A stretch of DNA of 34,430 nucleotides from the NCBI GenBank assembly GCA_947168395.1, contig CAMVLT010000040.1:1-34430 (forward strand). The letters are read 5' to 3'. This stretch comes from an uncultured Prevotellaceae bacterium (GTDB taxonomy: Bacteria; Bacteroidota; Bacteroidia; Bacteroidales; Bacteroidaceae). Shown piece after piece: positions 24,591 to 32,300 of the stretch. Both the position numbers and the translations under genes were made by a program. Under the pieces are notes generated by a model. The model had not been told where the DNA came from. It did not search any database and was given only the letters and a program-made list of their open reading frames with translations. Position 1 is the stretch's first letter; the number at the start of each line of letters is the position of its first letter.

Positions 24591-25543
24591 AGCAGTCGTT
24601 TGGTTACTTCCACTACCGAGTCTACCGCCGAGACGGTGTAGAAATGAATATCCTTGACCCCGTGGGCATACAGCTCGCGGCACTGGGCCGTGGTCCACTC
24701 TATGCCTAATTGGCGGGCGTCTTCGTCGGTCTTGCACTTCACAATCTCGCTGGCTAACGGTTCTGGGATGTCGCAATGGAACGTCTTCGGGACGACGGTC
24801 AGCTGGCTGAGCTTCGCCATCGGCTTGATACCGGGTATGATGGGGATGGTGATTCCCATCTGGCGGGCTTTCTCCACAAAGGCGAAGTATTTCTGGTTGT
24901 CGAAGAACAGCTGGGTTACGGCATACTGGGCACCGAGCTCCTGCTTCTGCTTCAGGAACTCCATGTCCATCTCTAAGTTCGGCGCCTCCTCGTGCTTCTC
25001 TGGATAGCAGGCCACGCCGATGTCGAAGCGTCGTCCGGGATTCTTGATGGGCGTGCCGTCGGCAAAGTAGCCATCGTTGAAGCGCTGCACCTGGCGGATG
25101 AGGTCTGTCGTGTGGGCATGTCCTCCAGGCGTCGGCGTAAAGCGGTTGTCCTCCTTTGCCTTGTCGCCTCGCAGCAGCAGCAGGTCGTGAATGCCTAAGA
25201 ATTGCAGGTCGAGCAGTTCGTACTCAATGTCCTCGATGGTGGCACCGCTGCAGATGACGTGCGGCTGTACTGGTATGTGGTAACGCTGCTGGATGGCGGC
25301 TGCGATGGCAATGGTGCCAGGACGGCGGCGCACACGGAGCCGCTCAAACTGTCCGCCGGGCAGTTCGCGGTAGACGTACTCCGAGTGGTGCGTCGTGATG
25401 TTGATGAAGGCAGGCTCCAGAACGGCCAGTTTGTCGATGTCGGCAAAGAGCTTTTCCGTGCCTGTTCCCTTCAGCGGCGGCAGCACTTCAAACGAGAACT
25501 GCTTGTCGCGTGTATGCTTGTTGATAATCTCTGTTACGCTCAT
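24587..25543 (-). CDS. metF: Methylenetetrahydrofolate reductase
   Basis: 318 residues from the ATG at 25543 (MSVTEIINKHTRDKQFSFEV); the upstream in-frame start at 25564 lies inside the -7 box and is rejected. It reduces 5,10-methylene-THF to 5-methyl-THF for methionine synthesis, using FAD. Markers: FSFEVLPP with E19 (equivalent to the E. coli catalytic Glu28), ITTHHSEY (49-56), LLLLRGD with D127 (equivalent to Asp120), AVTQLFFD (208-215), and HFYT at 300-303. Length is close to the bacterial norm. First gene of the operon leading into holB, with a 4-bp overlap. Confidence 0.95.
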   Translation of the reverse strand: MSVTEIINKHTRDKQFSFEVLPPLKGTGTEKLFADIDKLAVLEPAFINITTHHSEYVYRELPGGQFERLRVRRRPGTIAIAAAIQQRYHIPVQPHVICSGATIEDIEYELLDLQFLGIHDLLLLRGDKAKEDNRFTPTPGGHAHTTDLIRQVQRFNDGYFADGTPIKNPGRRFDIGVACYPEKHEEAPNLEMDMEFLKQKQELGAQYAVTQLFFDNQKYFAFVEKARQMGITIPIIPGIKPMAKLSQLTVVPKTFHCDIPEPLASEIVKCKTDEDARQLGIEWTTAQCRELYAHGVKDIHFYTVSAVDSVVEVTKRLL

Positions 25544-25561
25544 AAATGGCACATTTGGGCA

Positions 25562-25569
25562 CAAAGGTA
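25562..25569 (-). promoter_or_regulatory. -7 box TACCTTTG of the metF operon
   Basis: Minus-strand TACCTTTG lies 18 bases before the metF ATG. No strong TTG is seen at 19-20 bp upstream. It is divergent from, and within about 55 bp of, the AI-2E permease promoter. Confidence 0.6.
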
Positions 25570-25584
25570 CAACTTTTTTGGGAT

Positions 25585-25620
25585 GTAAAAGACGTAAAAG
25601 ACGTTAAAGAAGTTAAAGGG
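25585..25620. repeat. Four 9-bp tandem units in the metF/permease divergent region
   Basis: GTAAAAGAC at 25585 and 25594, then GTTAAAGAA at 25603 and GTTAAAGGG at 25612, an exact 9-bp period. It sits between the two divergent promoters, so copy number could alter spacing of regulatory sites. Possibly a simple slippage product. Confidence 0.55.
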
Positions 25621-25622
25621 CG

Positions 25623-25652
25623 TTGGTTTTGGGCGAAAAAATAGTATTTTTG
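25623..25652 (+). promoter_or_regulatory. Promoter of the AI-2E permease gene, giving a likely leaderless mRNA
   Basis: TTG at 25623-25625, 19-bp spacer, TATTTTTG at 25645-25652, then CAGC and the ATG at 25657. Only four bases separate the -7 box from the start codon, as for the HTCS gene. Confidence 0.65.
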
Positions 25653-25656
25653 CAGC

Positions 25657-26730
25657 ATGGAACGTAAACCGATAACTTTCGATACTTTCGTCCGCGGCTT
25701 TTTGGCTGTGGCGTTGGTAGTAGGCATTGTGATGCTGCTGGGCAGACTGAGCGGCGTGCTCGTGCCGTTTTTCCTGGCGTGGCTCATAGCCTACCTGCTG
25801 TTCCCGATGGTCAAGTTCTTCCAGTACCGGCTGCACATGAAGTACCGCATCTTGGCCATCCTCTGCTCCTTCATCGTGGCAGGCTCCTTCCTGGCGGGTG
25901 TGTTCTGGCTCATGGTACCGCCTATCATTGAAGAGTCGGGGCGTGTGACGCAGCTCATCGTCCGGTATGTACAGACCGACGAGACGATGAGCAACATCCC
26001 CAAACTGGTGCAGAAGTTCGTTCACGACAATGTCGACATCAATCAGCTGAAGAAGCTGGTCACTCAGGATGGCTTTATCGACACCGTGAAGTCGGCCATC
26101 CCCAAGGTGTGGGCCGTTGTAGCCCAGAGTCTCAGCGTCGTTTCAAGTGTGTTATCGCTCACGATGGTGGTGCTATATACTCTGTTCATCCTGCTCGACT
26201 ACGAGGAGATAACTATGGGCTGGCCTCAGCTGCTGCCCCGCCGCTATCGCCCCTTTGCCCGTCGGTTGGTGGCCGATGTGGAGGAGGGTATGAATAAGTA
26301 TTTCCGTGGCCAGGCTTTGGTGGCCTTCAGCGTCGGCGTGCTGTTCAGCATAGGCTTCCTGATTATAGGCTTCCCTATGGCTATCGGATTAGGCATGTTC
26401 ATCGGGCTGCTCAATATGGTGCCTTACCTGCAGCTGGTGGGACTCATCCCTACGGTGATACTGGCCATTGTCAAGGCGGCCGATACCGGGCAGAACTTCT
26501 GGGTCATCATGCTCTTGGCACTTCTCGTGTTTGCCGTCGTACAAGTCATTCAGGACACGTTCCTAACGCCGAAAATCATGGGGCACGTCACGGGCCTCAA
26601 CTCAGCCATCATCCTCCTGTCGCTCTCCATCTGGGGCTCCCTCCTCGGCATCCTCGGCATGATCATCGCCCTCCCCATGACCACCCTCCTCATCAACTAC
26701 TACCAGAAGTTTATCATCAAGCAGAAATAA
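25657..26730 (+). CDS. AI-2E family transporter (TqsA/PerM-like permease)
   Basis: 357 residues, membrane protein. Hydrophobic segments appear near residues 13-45 (two), 60-85, 148-180, 218-245, 250-275, 283-303 and 315-345, with a soluble stretch at 85-145 between helix 3 and helix 4; this is the layout of the AI-2E/PerM family. Conserved-looking parts include GLLNMVPYLQLVGLIPTVI and the late DTFLTPKIMGHVTGLNSAII. Family members export autoinducer-2 or act as Na+/H+ antiporter-like or general permeases; the substrate cannot be assigned here. Monocistronic, divergent from metF. Confidence 0.88.
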   Translation: MERKPITFDTFVRGFLAVALVVGIVMLLGRLSGVLVPFFLAWLIAYLLFPMVKFFQYRLHMKYRILAILCSFIVAGSFLAGVFWLMVPPIIEESGRVTQLIVRYVQTDETMSNIPKLVQKFVHDNVDINQLKKLVTQDGFIDTVKSAIPKVWAVVAQSLSVVSSVLSLTMVVLYTLFILLDYEEITMGWPQLLPRRYRPFARRLVADVEEGMNKYFRGQALVAFSVGVLFSIGFLIIGFPMAIGLGMFIGLLNMVPYLQLVGLIPTVILAIVKAADTGQNFWVIMLLALLVFAVVQVIQDTFLTPKIMGHVTGLNSAIILLSLSIWGSLLGILGMIIALPMTTLLINYYQKFIIKQK

Positions 26731-26755
26731 CTCAACCTTTCTATATTTATTGCAT

Positions 26756-26793
26756 CGGACTTTACGGACTCCATTTTTGTCCGTTTAAGTCCG
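26756..26793 (+). terminator. Strong hairpin downstream of the permease gene
   Basis: CGGACTT (26756-26762) and ACGGAC (26764-26769) pair with GTCCGT (26779-26784) and AAGTCCG (26787-26793). It is a two-part stem of 7 and 6 bp with a small bulge, 26 bases after the stop. The loop contains TTTTT but no U-tract follows the stem, so termination is likely but not certain. Confidence 0.5.
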
Positions 26794-26843
26794 CACTCTT
26801 GTAACTACCCAGTCATCTCGACTCGTCAGGTTATAAGGGACAA

Positions 26844-26870
26844 AAATCTTCAGAAATCTAACACAAATCT
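26844..26870. repeat. Phased AAATCT words in the permease-PIN intergenic region
   Basis: AAATCT occurs at 26844, 26854 and 26865, i.e. 10- and 11-bp steps, preceded by GGACAAAA. The 26731-26984 gap holds no gene; this and the 26756 hairpin are its only visible structure. A similar arrangement occurs at 33973-34000. Confidence 0.45.
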
Positions 26871-26984
26871 TTCACTGTGATGGTTATTTTTGTGGATTTT
26901 AGTCTTCATGCGTGGAATAATCTTACGATAATCGGCTGACGTATATTATTTGGTGCCTCGACGACCAGTCGTTGGGCAGACAAA

Positions 26985-27407
26985 TTACAAATTTCCATAA
27001 GTGGAAAGAAAGGCTTCTGGCGACATGACGGGAATACCGTCGGCAGGAAAATGGCGTTTCTTGTCTCGTGTGACAATCACCTCACATCCAGCGTCAACAG
27101 CGGCCTCATATTGCAACATATCCTCAAAGTCTGGCATGTCAGAGTTTAAGGCATGCGATACCTGTCTGTCATCCATCGTTGCCGCTTTGACAAATTGCTT
27201 CAAAAGCCTTAGTCCCTTCACTGCCTGCTCGTACCCGACATTCTTTCTTGCGGTGTAGGCACAATTGGCAAATGTCAAAGGAGTACAATACATTTGAATA
27301 CATCCTCTTATGCCTAAATCAAAAACGTTTGAGGATGCAAGAACAAAAGGTTGGCGCCCTTCGATGATGTCAAGTAGGATATTGGTGTCAATAAACACTT
27401 TTGTCAT
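26985..27407 (-). CDS. PIN-domain ribonuclease, toxin of a TA pair
   Basis: 140 residues. The PIN fold is marked by VFIDTNILLDII with D7 at the start, DFEDMLQYEAA with D93 and D96, and VTRDKKRHF with D115. Family toxins cleave RNA (often tRNA or mRNA) using Mg2+ held by these acids. Its ATG overlaps the stop of the small gene just upstream (ATGA, 27404-27407), the normal antitoxin-toxin order. It carries seven cysteine or near-surface residues but no other added domain. Cognate antitoxin is inferred from context. Confidence 0.82.
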   Translation of the reverse strand: MTKVFIDTNILLDIIEGRQPFVLASSNVFDLGIRGCIQMYCTPLTFANCAYTARKNVGYEQAVKGLRLLKQFVKAATMDDRQVSHALNSDMPDFEDMLQYEAAVDAGCEVIVTRDKKRHFPADGIPVMSPEAFLSTYGNL

Positions 27408-27673
27408 TGTTCATACTTTTCAGTTAGATATTCCATTCGTGCCTTGTCACCATTGATGTCATCAGTATTTGCAACAATAGGCTTGGCAAAGCCTATTAGT
27501 TGTTGCAGTTCAGGTGATAATTCGTCCATCGATTTCATCTTGTATTTCTCCTTCTTTGTCGGCAAGAACCTCAAAATGAGTGATGATACCCATTCATCTA
27601 TGCTCATATTGTGTCTTTGAGCATAGTTTTGTGCTTCAATATATAATGATGTGTTCAAACTGATTGTTGCCAT
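27404..27673 (-). CDS. Antitoxin partner of the PIN toxin (DUF6364-like)
   Basis: 89 residues from the ATG at 27673 (MATISLNTSLYIEAQNYAQR); the promoter at 27725-27756 lies inside the longer open frame, so upstream starts are excluded. The N-terminal beta-strand plus two helices (residues 2-37, with HNMSIDEWVSSLIL) look like a ribbon-helix-helix or DUF6364-type DNA-binding unit. The charged C-terminal tail (about 45-89, DDINGDKARMEYLTEKYEQ) would thread into the toxin. It overlaps the toxin gene by 4 bp. By analogy it represses its own promoter. Confidence 0.7.
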   Translation of the reverse strand: MATISLNTSLYIEAQNYAQRHNMSIDEWVSSLILRFLPTKKEKYKMKSMDELSPELQQLIGFAKPIVANTDDINGDKARMEYLTEKYEQ

Positions 27674-27724
27674 ACCTACTATTTTTAATTGGTCGCTTTG
27701 CTTCCATCTTTGATAATTTTGCCG

Positions 27725-27756
27725 CAAAGATACGAACTTTTCCTGAAACTTCCAAA
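27725..27756 (-). promoter_or_regulatory. Promoter of the toxin-antitoxin operon
   Basis: Reading the minus strand: TTTG (27756-27753), 20-bp spacer, TATCTTTG (27732-27725), a full match to the Bacteroidetes consensus. The ATG is 51 bases downstream. A G-rich tract begins at 27761, directly upstream of the -33 element. Confidence 0.75.
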
Positions 27757-27832
27757 TGTTTGGGGGGAATTTGTGAGGGAGGGGGGCGGTGGTGCGGAGG
27801 TGCGGGCGAATGGTGGGAGGAGGAAACGGAGA

Positions 27833-27874
27833 AGCACCTGGGCTGCTTTTGTTATGGGGGCAGGGCCAGGTGCT
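27833..27874. repeat. 9-bp inverted repeat AGCACCTGG / CCAGGTGCT in G-rich spacer
   Basis: Perfect 9-bp arms at 27833-27841 and 27866-27874 with a 24-base loop. It lies in the 27757-27920 spacer, which is unusually G-rich on the plus strand (GGGAGGGGGG near 27778-27787). No gene is seen there. Function unknown; possibly part of an old terminator. Confidence 0.4.
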
Positions 27875-27920
27875 TCGGCTGTTAGTAGTTAGTGGGTGGA
27901 AGGGTGTCACGCTGCAAATT

Positions 27921-27991
27921 TAGCAAGAAAAATCCGAATTAGCAAGCAATTCAGATTATTTCTTCCTTCGAGGGCGTTCCTCGGATGGCTG
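27921..27991 (-). terminator. Copy R1 of a ~72-bp repeat, terminator-like, 3' of the Rpn gene
   Basis: R1 matches R2 (29014-29086) nearly base for base at both ends: TAGCAAGAAAAATCCGAA at one side and CTCGGATGGCTG at the other, with differences in the middle. It holds the hairpin AATCCGAA ... TTCAGATT. On the minus strand the hairpin is followed by TTTTTCTTGCTA, as in an intrinsic terminator. It begins 17 bases after the Rpn stop. Confidence 0.6.
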
Positions 27992-28008
27992 GTCGTCGCA
28001 CCTTATTG

Positions 28009-28857
28009 TTATAACGCGGCGACTTCATCGGCAGTGAGGCCACTAGCCTTGACGATGTCGTCGATGCTTAGGCCCATCGCCTTCAGGTTACGGGCAATGT
28101 CCATGCGGCCTTTAAGCTCACCCTCTGCACGGCCTTTACGCTCACCCTCCATGTACTGACCTTCCATCACGACGAGGGTGTCGCGATAGTGGCGGAGGCT
28201 TTCATCATACTGGCGGCGCTCCTCTTTGTCTAAAGAAGCCACCTCTGCTATGTCTGATAGACGCTTGAATACTGCGTCCTGTGCCACCCAAGGCATACGC
28301 TGTAATATATCCATGTTCTTCAATACAAAAATGATACGTTCAAAAATATTCTCACACTCATCAGCCTCTTTCGTGAAATACGGCAGCTGAAGATAAGTCA
28401 AGCGAACCTTGTCCGAAAACAGTGTATGCCGCTTCATGTCCATCAGCGCAACATCCGTGCGGAACTCGCTGGAAATGTCGTTCAGCTTGAAGTTCAGGAA
28501 GGCCACCAGATAGACGGCCTTGATGTCGTAGCTCCATTCACTGCCACGCTCACCCTGCTCCACGATAGAACGGGAAAGATAGTAGATGCTGCGCTTCTTA
28601 AAATAGGGCTGGTACTTGTTCTGCATCTCAACAATGATGTGCTCACCTGTCTCGGTCTCACAATAGATGTCGTATATCAGCGAGCGGTCGCCGTCGTTTA
28701 TACGTATTTGCTCCTTGTCAAGGAATTTCACATCTACTATGCACCGTTCATCCTTGAGCAGTCCATTAAGGAATGCTATCAGCACCGGTTTCGAGAACTC
28801 CTGCCCGAAGATGCGCTTGAAGCCAACGTCCGTAAACGGATTGATGAATTTTCCCAT
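28009..28857 (-). CDS. Rpn family nuclease (PD-(D/E)XK transposase-like)
   Basis: 282 residues from the ATG at 28857 (MGKFINPFTDVGFKRIFGQE); the promoter at 28885-28915 excludes the upstream start at 28914. The N-terminal block INPFTDVGFKRIFG is the family hallmark. The nuclease core has SLIYDIYCETETGEHIIVEM with D63 and E77, and Q79 in place of the usual lysine (ExQ), then YYLSRSIVEQGERGSEW. The C-terminus carries charged repeats (EGERKGRAEGELKGRMDIAR) and the common ending GLSIDDIVKASGLTADEVAAL. Rpn proteins promote RecA-independent recombination and some act in phage defence. Single gene, bracketed by repeats R1 and R2. Confidence 0.88.
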   Translation of the reverse strand: MGKFINPFTDVGFKRIFGQEFSKPVLIAFLNGLLKDERCIVDVKFLDKEQIRINDGDRSLIYDIYCETETGEHIIVEMQNKYQPYFKKRSIYYLSRSIVEQGERGSEWSYDIKAVYLVAFLNFKLNDISSEFRTDVALMDMKRHTLFSDKVRLTYLQLPYFTKEADECENIFERIIFVLKNMDILQRMPWVAQDAVFKRLSDIAEVASLDKEERRQYDESLRHYRDTLVVMEGQYMEGERKGRAEGELKGRMDIARNLKAMGLSIDDIVKASGLTADEVAAL

Positions 28858-28884
28858 ATTCTCGCAATTCTTTCTTTTGCGCTG

Positions 28885-28915
28885 CAAAGATACGAATAAG
28901 TGAGCAAAATACAAA
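28885..28915 (-). promoter_or_regulatory. Promoter of the Rpn gene
   Basis: Minus strand: TTTG (28915-28912), 19-bp spacer, TATCTTTG (28892-28885). It lies 27 bases before the ATG at 28857. Confidence 0.7.
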
Positions 28916-29013
28916 AGGAAAATCCATTTTTCTTTTTATTTTCGCGCTCGAGCTCTGCTCGCTTGCTACCAAAGGGACGCAAGAACGGCAGTGTCTTCGA
29001 CGGGAGTCAAAGA

Positions 29014-29086
29014 TAGCAAGAAAAATCCGAACTGCCAAGCAATTCGGATTATTTCTCGTTTAGGGGTGTTCGTTCCTCGGATGGCT
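29014..29086 (-). terminator. Copy R2 of the ~72-bp repeat, terminator-like, 3' of the small acidic gene
   Basis: Contains AATCCGAA (29024-29031) and TTCGGATT (29043-29050), a perfect 8-bp stem, followed on the minus strand by a T-rich run ending CTTGCTA. It starts 6 bases beyond the stop of the 59-residue gene. The 28916-29013 segment after it (before the Rpn promoter) shows nothing recognisable. Confidence 0.6.
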
Positions 29087-29092
29087 GTTCAC

Positions 29093-29272
29093 TTACTGAA
29101 ACCAGCCACCTGTGTTCTCTTCCTCTTCTTCTTCGTCCCATGCGGAGCTGTTCTCTCTTGAAAGCATGGACGATACAACGCCTTGAGTATTATTCGTTGA
29201 TACAGTACCAAGAAGATGGTCAGTATGCAGACTTATGTTCTTAGTGGCAGGCTTGATATATTTTCTTTTCAT
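29093..29272 (-). CDS. Small acidic protein, 59 residues, downstream of the giant surface protein
   Basis: Reads MKRKYIKPATKNISLHTDHL to residue 20 and ends in a Trp-flanked acidic patch: SSAWDEEEEEENTGGWFQ (residues 42-59, six consecutive Glu at 47-52). There is no signal peptide, membrane segment or cysteine. The ATG at 29272 is 33 bases after the stop of the 1448-residue secreted protein, on the same strand, and a terminator-like repeat begins at once after its stop, so it is a complete terminal gene of that transcript. From memory, short Bacteroidales proteins with an N-terminal K-x-Y-x-x-P motif and variable acidic or Trp-rich end are frequent, but no function is known to me. The Asn/Ser middle and acidic end fit a folded or processed small peptide; this is inference. 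Confidence 0.65.
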   Translation of the reverse strand: MKRKYIKPATKNISLHTDHLLGTVSTNNTQGVVSSMLSRENSSAWDEEEEEENTGGWFQ

Positions 29273-29305
29273 AATTCTTCTATCCTATAAAACGTCAATA
29301 TCTAA

Positions 29306-32300
29306 TTATTTTATCACTATTTTCTTTCCCTTGTGAATGTAGAGTCCTTTGCCTGGCTTTTCTACACGGACACCTTGCAAGGAAATCCATGAATCATCTT
29401 TCATTGATGACCTTGAATCATCTTCAATTCCTGTAACCGATGTCGTCTCATCACCAAAATCAATGGGGAAATACTGGCGAGCACTTGAACTGACCCCAGT
29501 TCCTGTTTGCCGTGCGAGGTAACTGGGAAGCTGTAAATAGGCAGTATTGCTCTTTGGCTTTTCGTAAGCGTATTCAGCCCCATTTTCGAGTATAGTGCCT
29601 GCTTTCATGACTAAATAGAAAGCAAGTCCAGAAACGTAGCCTCCAAAGGTTCCTTGTTGGTTTTCTTCATCCCCGACTTTGCCCTCGTAATTGTATTTTA
29701 CATTGACACCTCCCGTAGAAAGTATATAGTTGTATAGGCTACCACTCTTTTGAGGAAGAGGATCCGCAGATTCACCGTCTACGACACCTACTAGTTTGTT
29801 ATCCGTCAATGTTTCCTCCGTACTGTTTACGTCTAACGTAAAGAGCGGCCATGAGCCTTCAGCGCCTTGAAGCATCACACCATTATTTGGATTCAGTTCT
29901 GTTGTTGCAGGCACTTTTTCAACAGGCTCTGCAACCACACTATTACCATTAACTCCCGTAATCTTATACGCTGTAACGCCAGTGCCAAGGAGTGTTCCGT
30001 CAAGCGTGTAGTCTACAGGGAAGCTGCGGGCATTGGTGGCATAGCCAACAGAAGAAATTGCCTTTTCTTCTGTTGCTACTGCAATCATTTCAAATGTTAC
30101 ATCGTCTAAGCAGAATGAAACGTCGTCTTGTTTAGTAACATCCAAGATGTAAACCTTACTGCTCCTTGTCGTTGTTCCCTTAGTGTTGTTACTTGACGTA
30201 CCACCTTGAACAAATACGGCATTCGGGCTATTGATGTTCAACATGTCACTATACTTTGCCTTGATATACAACTTACCGACAGGAACATTCGGAATAGTCA
30301 GGTAGTGGGTGTTTCCTGTCACCTTTAGATAGGTGGTGTTCGCTCCAGGATTAATGCTCACACGGTTAGCAGCAGAATTACCAGTGTTCTTATTCAGTGA
30401 CCATCTGAGACCACTCGCTTCCTTTATTTCTATGTTGCTACTACCGTTATTATAAGAAAGGACGTCTCCTTGAGGGAATTTTATACCGCTATTATTGAAG
30501 TTGTAATTACCGTAGTATCCATCATATGTGTACCATCCAGATGTTGCCTTGTTAGCATCAGTTGAGTATGTGGCAAGTGCTGTCAACGTGTTTGTCGCTG
30601 ATTCAACATCTTTTGTTCCTATATTGGTGAAGTTCCAAGTATGGGGATAACCGTCAAAGTCCTTGGTTCCAGAAACTAAGGATGATGGTCTTGGCTGCAT
30701 CTTGAACTTAATAATCTTCGTCTCTGAATTGGGCATTCCACCAGTTCCTGTGACGGTGTTAACTGGGAATTCTATCTCATAATAAAGGTCATACTTTAGT
30801 TCATCTTCCGAATACGTAAAGTACACTCTGTTATTATCAACATGTAGCGACTGCTCTGTAAGTACGCTCTTATTGTTCAATCTGGGGCTGTTAGCAAAAA
30901 CAGTGGGATTTGCACCATTTACGGGTGTTACATTAATTGTAGAATAAGGCTCTAATTCAACATTTTGATCGAATACGAATTCTATGGTTCCTCCTTCATA
31001 GGTCATAGATGTCGTACTATTATCAAGTGAGGGTGTTGCAGATGTCATTATCGGTTCAGCTCCAGTTGCCGTACCAGTATTGAAAAAGAATACTTTGTCT
31101 TTAGAAATCTTATTGTCGGCGCCGTCCTTTTTTACTCGACCACCTTCAACGGTCAGTTTGTATGATTTATTTGGCTCCAATGGCCTTGTCGGCTTGAAAA
31201 TTAATCTCTCACTATCCTTAATGGCAGTCATGGTAATGGTTTCACCCTCTGTCTGCCCTTCGTAGGTTAAGGTTCCTATTACCCCATCAGTTGGGAAGTG
31301 TTCGTCAATCTTTGAGTCACTCAACAATACAATAGACGCGCCAATTCTGACGGCAGAAGTTGGTGTGGGGTACAACCACGTAAGCGTTGGTTCATCAGAC
31401 GTTACTGTGAATGATCCGGTTACTTGCCCGTTTGCTATATTTGAATTACCTGCTTTAGTGACAGCACCGGGAAATAAACGGATAGTATAAGTTGAGCCTC
31501 CCTCCAATGTACCAAAACCAGAAACATATAGCGTCTTTTTGTAGTCAGTTTCTCCCGTATTTGTACTCACGGCGATAGAACAACCTGACATATCTGCGGC
31601 ATCTTTTAATACCTGAAAGCTGGGATTCTCACCTACAGCAATCTCCTCATCAAAGATGAATCGGAATACGCTGTTGTCTAAGCTGGTAATCGTTTTGCCG
31701 CTTGTTGGAGTAGTCCCAGTTAATTTCAACGCTTTTGCATCCAATGTATAATAAGCTGTCAACGAATTGTTACCTGACGTTACTTCTCCACGGACGGTAG
31801 CAGTACCGCCACCAACCAAGGTCACGCCACCTGTGTTGGTCAGGTTAACCACAGAACGGGTACCTGAGAAGCGGACACCTGCATCTGCGCTATGTACTAA
31901 TTTAGGGTAATCGGTCGTACTGATGTAAGCAGGGAAAGTCTCCGTTTGCTCTGCCGTCTCACCAGGGTTGAGGAAAGCGGGACGGAAAGTGAAACTATGT
32001 ACGAAGATGTTATTATATGCAATTGGATTACCGTTGTTGTCAGTGGTTCTTACATGCAACATATATGTATGTCCTGCTATAAGTGGGAATTCATTTGGCG
32101 TAGTATAAGTATAGTCATCCTCACCGTCAATTCTAAGTGCATCTAAGAATATTCCCCCGTCTTTGCGAATATATGTATGACCATTATTCGAGTGCATGTT
32201 TATTGTCAAATAACCATTAACTTTTGGTATAAATACAAAAGAAGTTGAAGATGCTGCATAACCAACGGCACTTACACTATTGTCTACAACTCCCAGTGTT

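Noticed and set aside
27674..27910. Longer version of the antitoxin starting at 27910
   Set aside because: A full-consensus promoter at 27725-27756 lies inside it, and the added part is Pro/Thr-rich low-complexity translation of a G-rich spacer.
28009..28857. Insertion sequence with transposase
   Set aside because: Rpn proteins are often labelled transposase, but there are no terminal inverted repeats or short target duplications; the flanking repeats are direct, terminator-like and about 72 bp.
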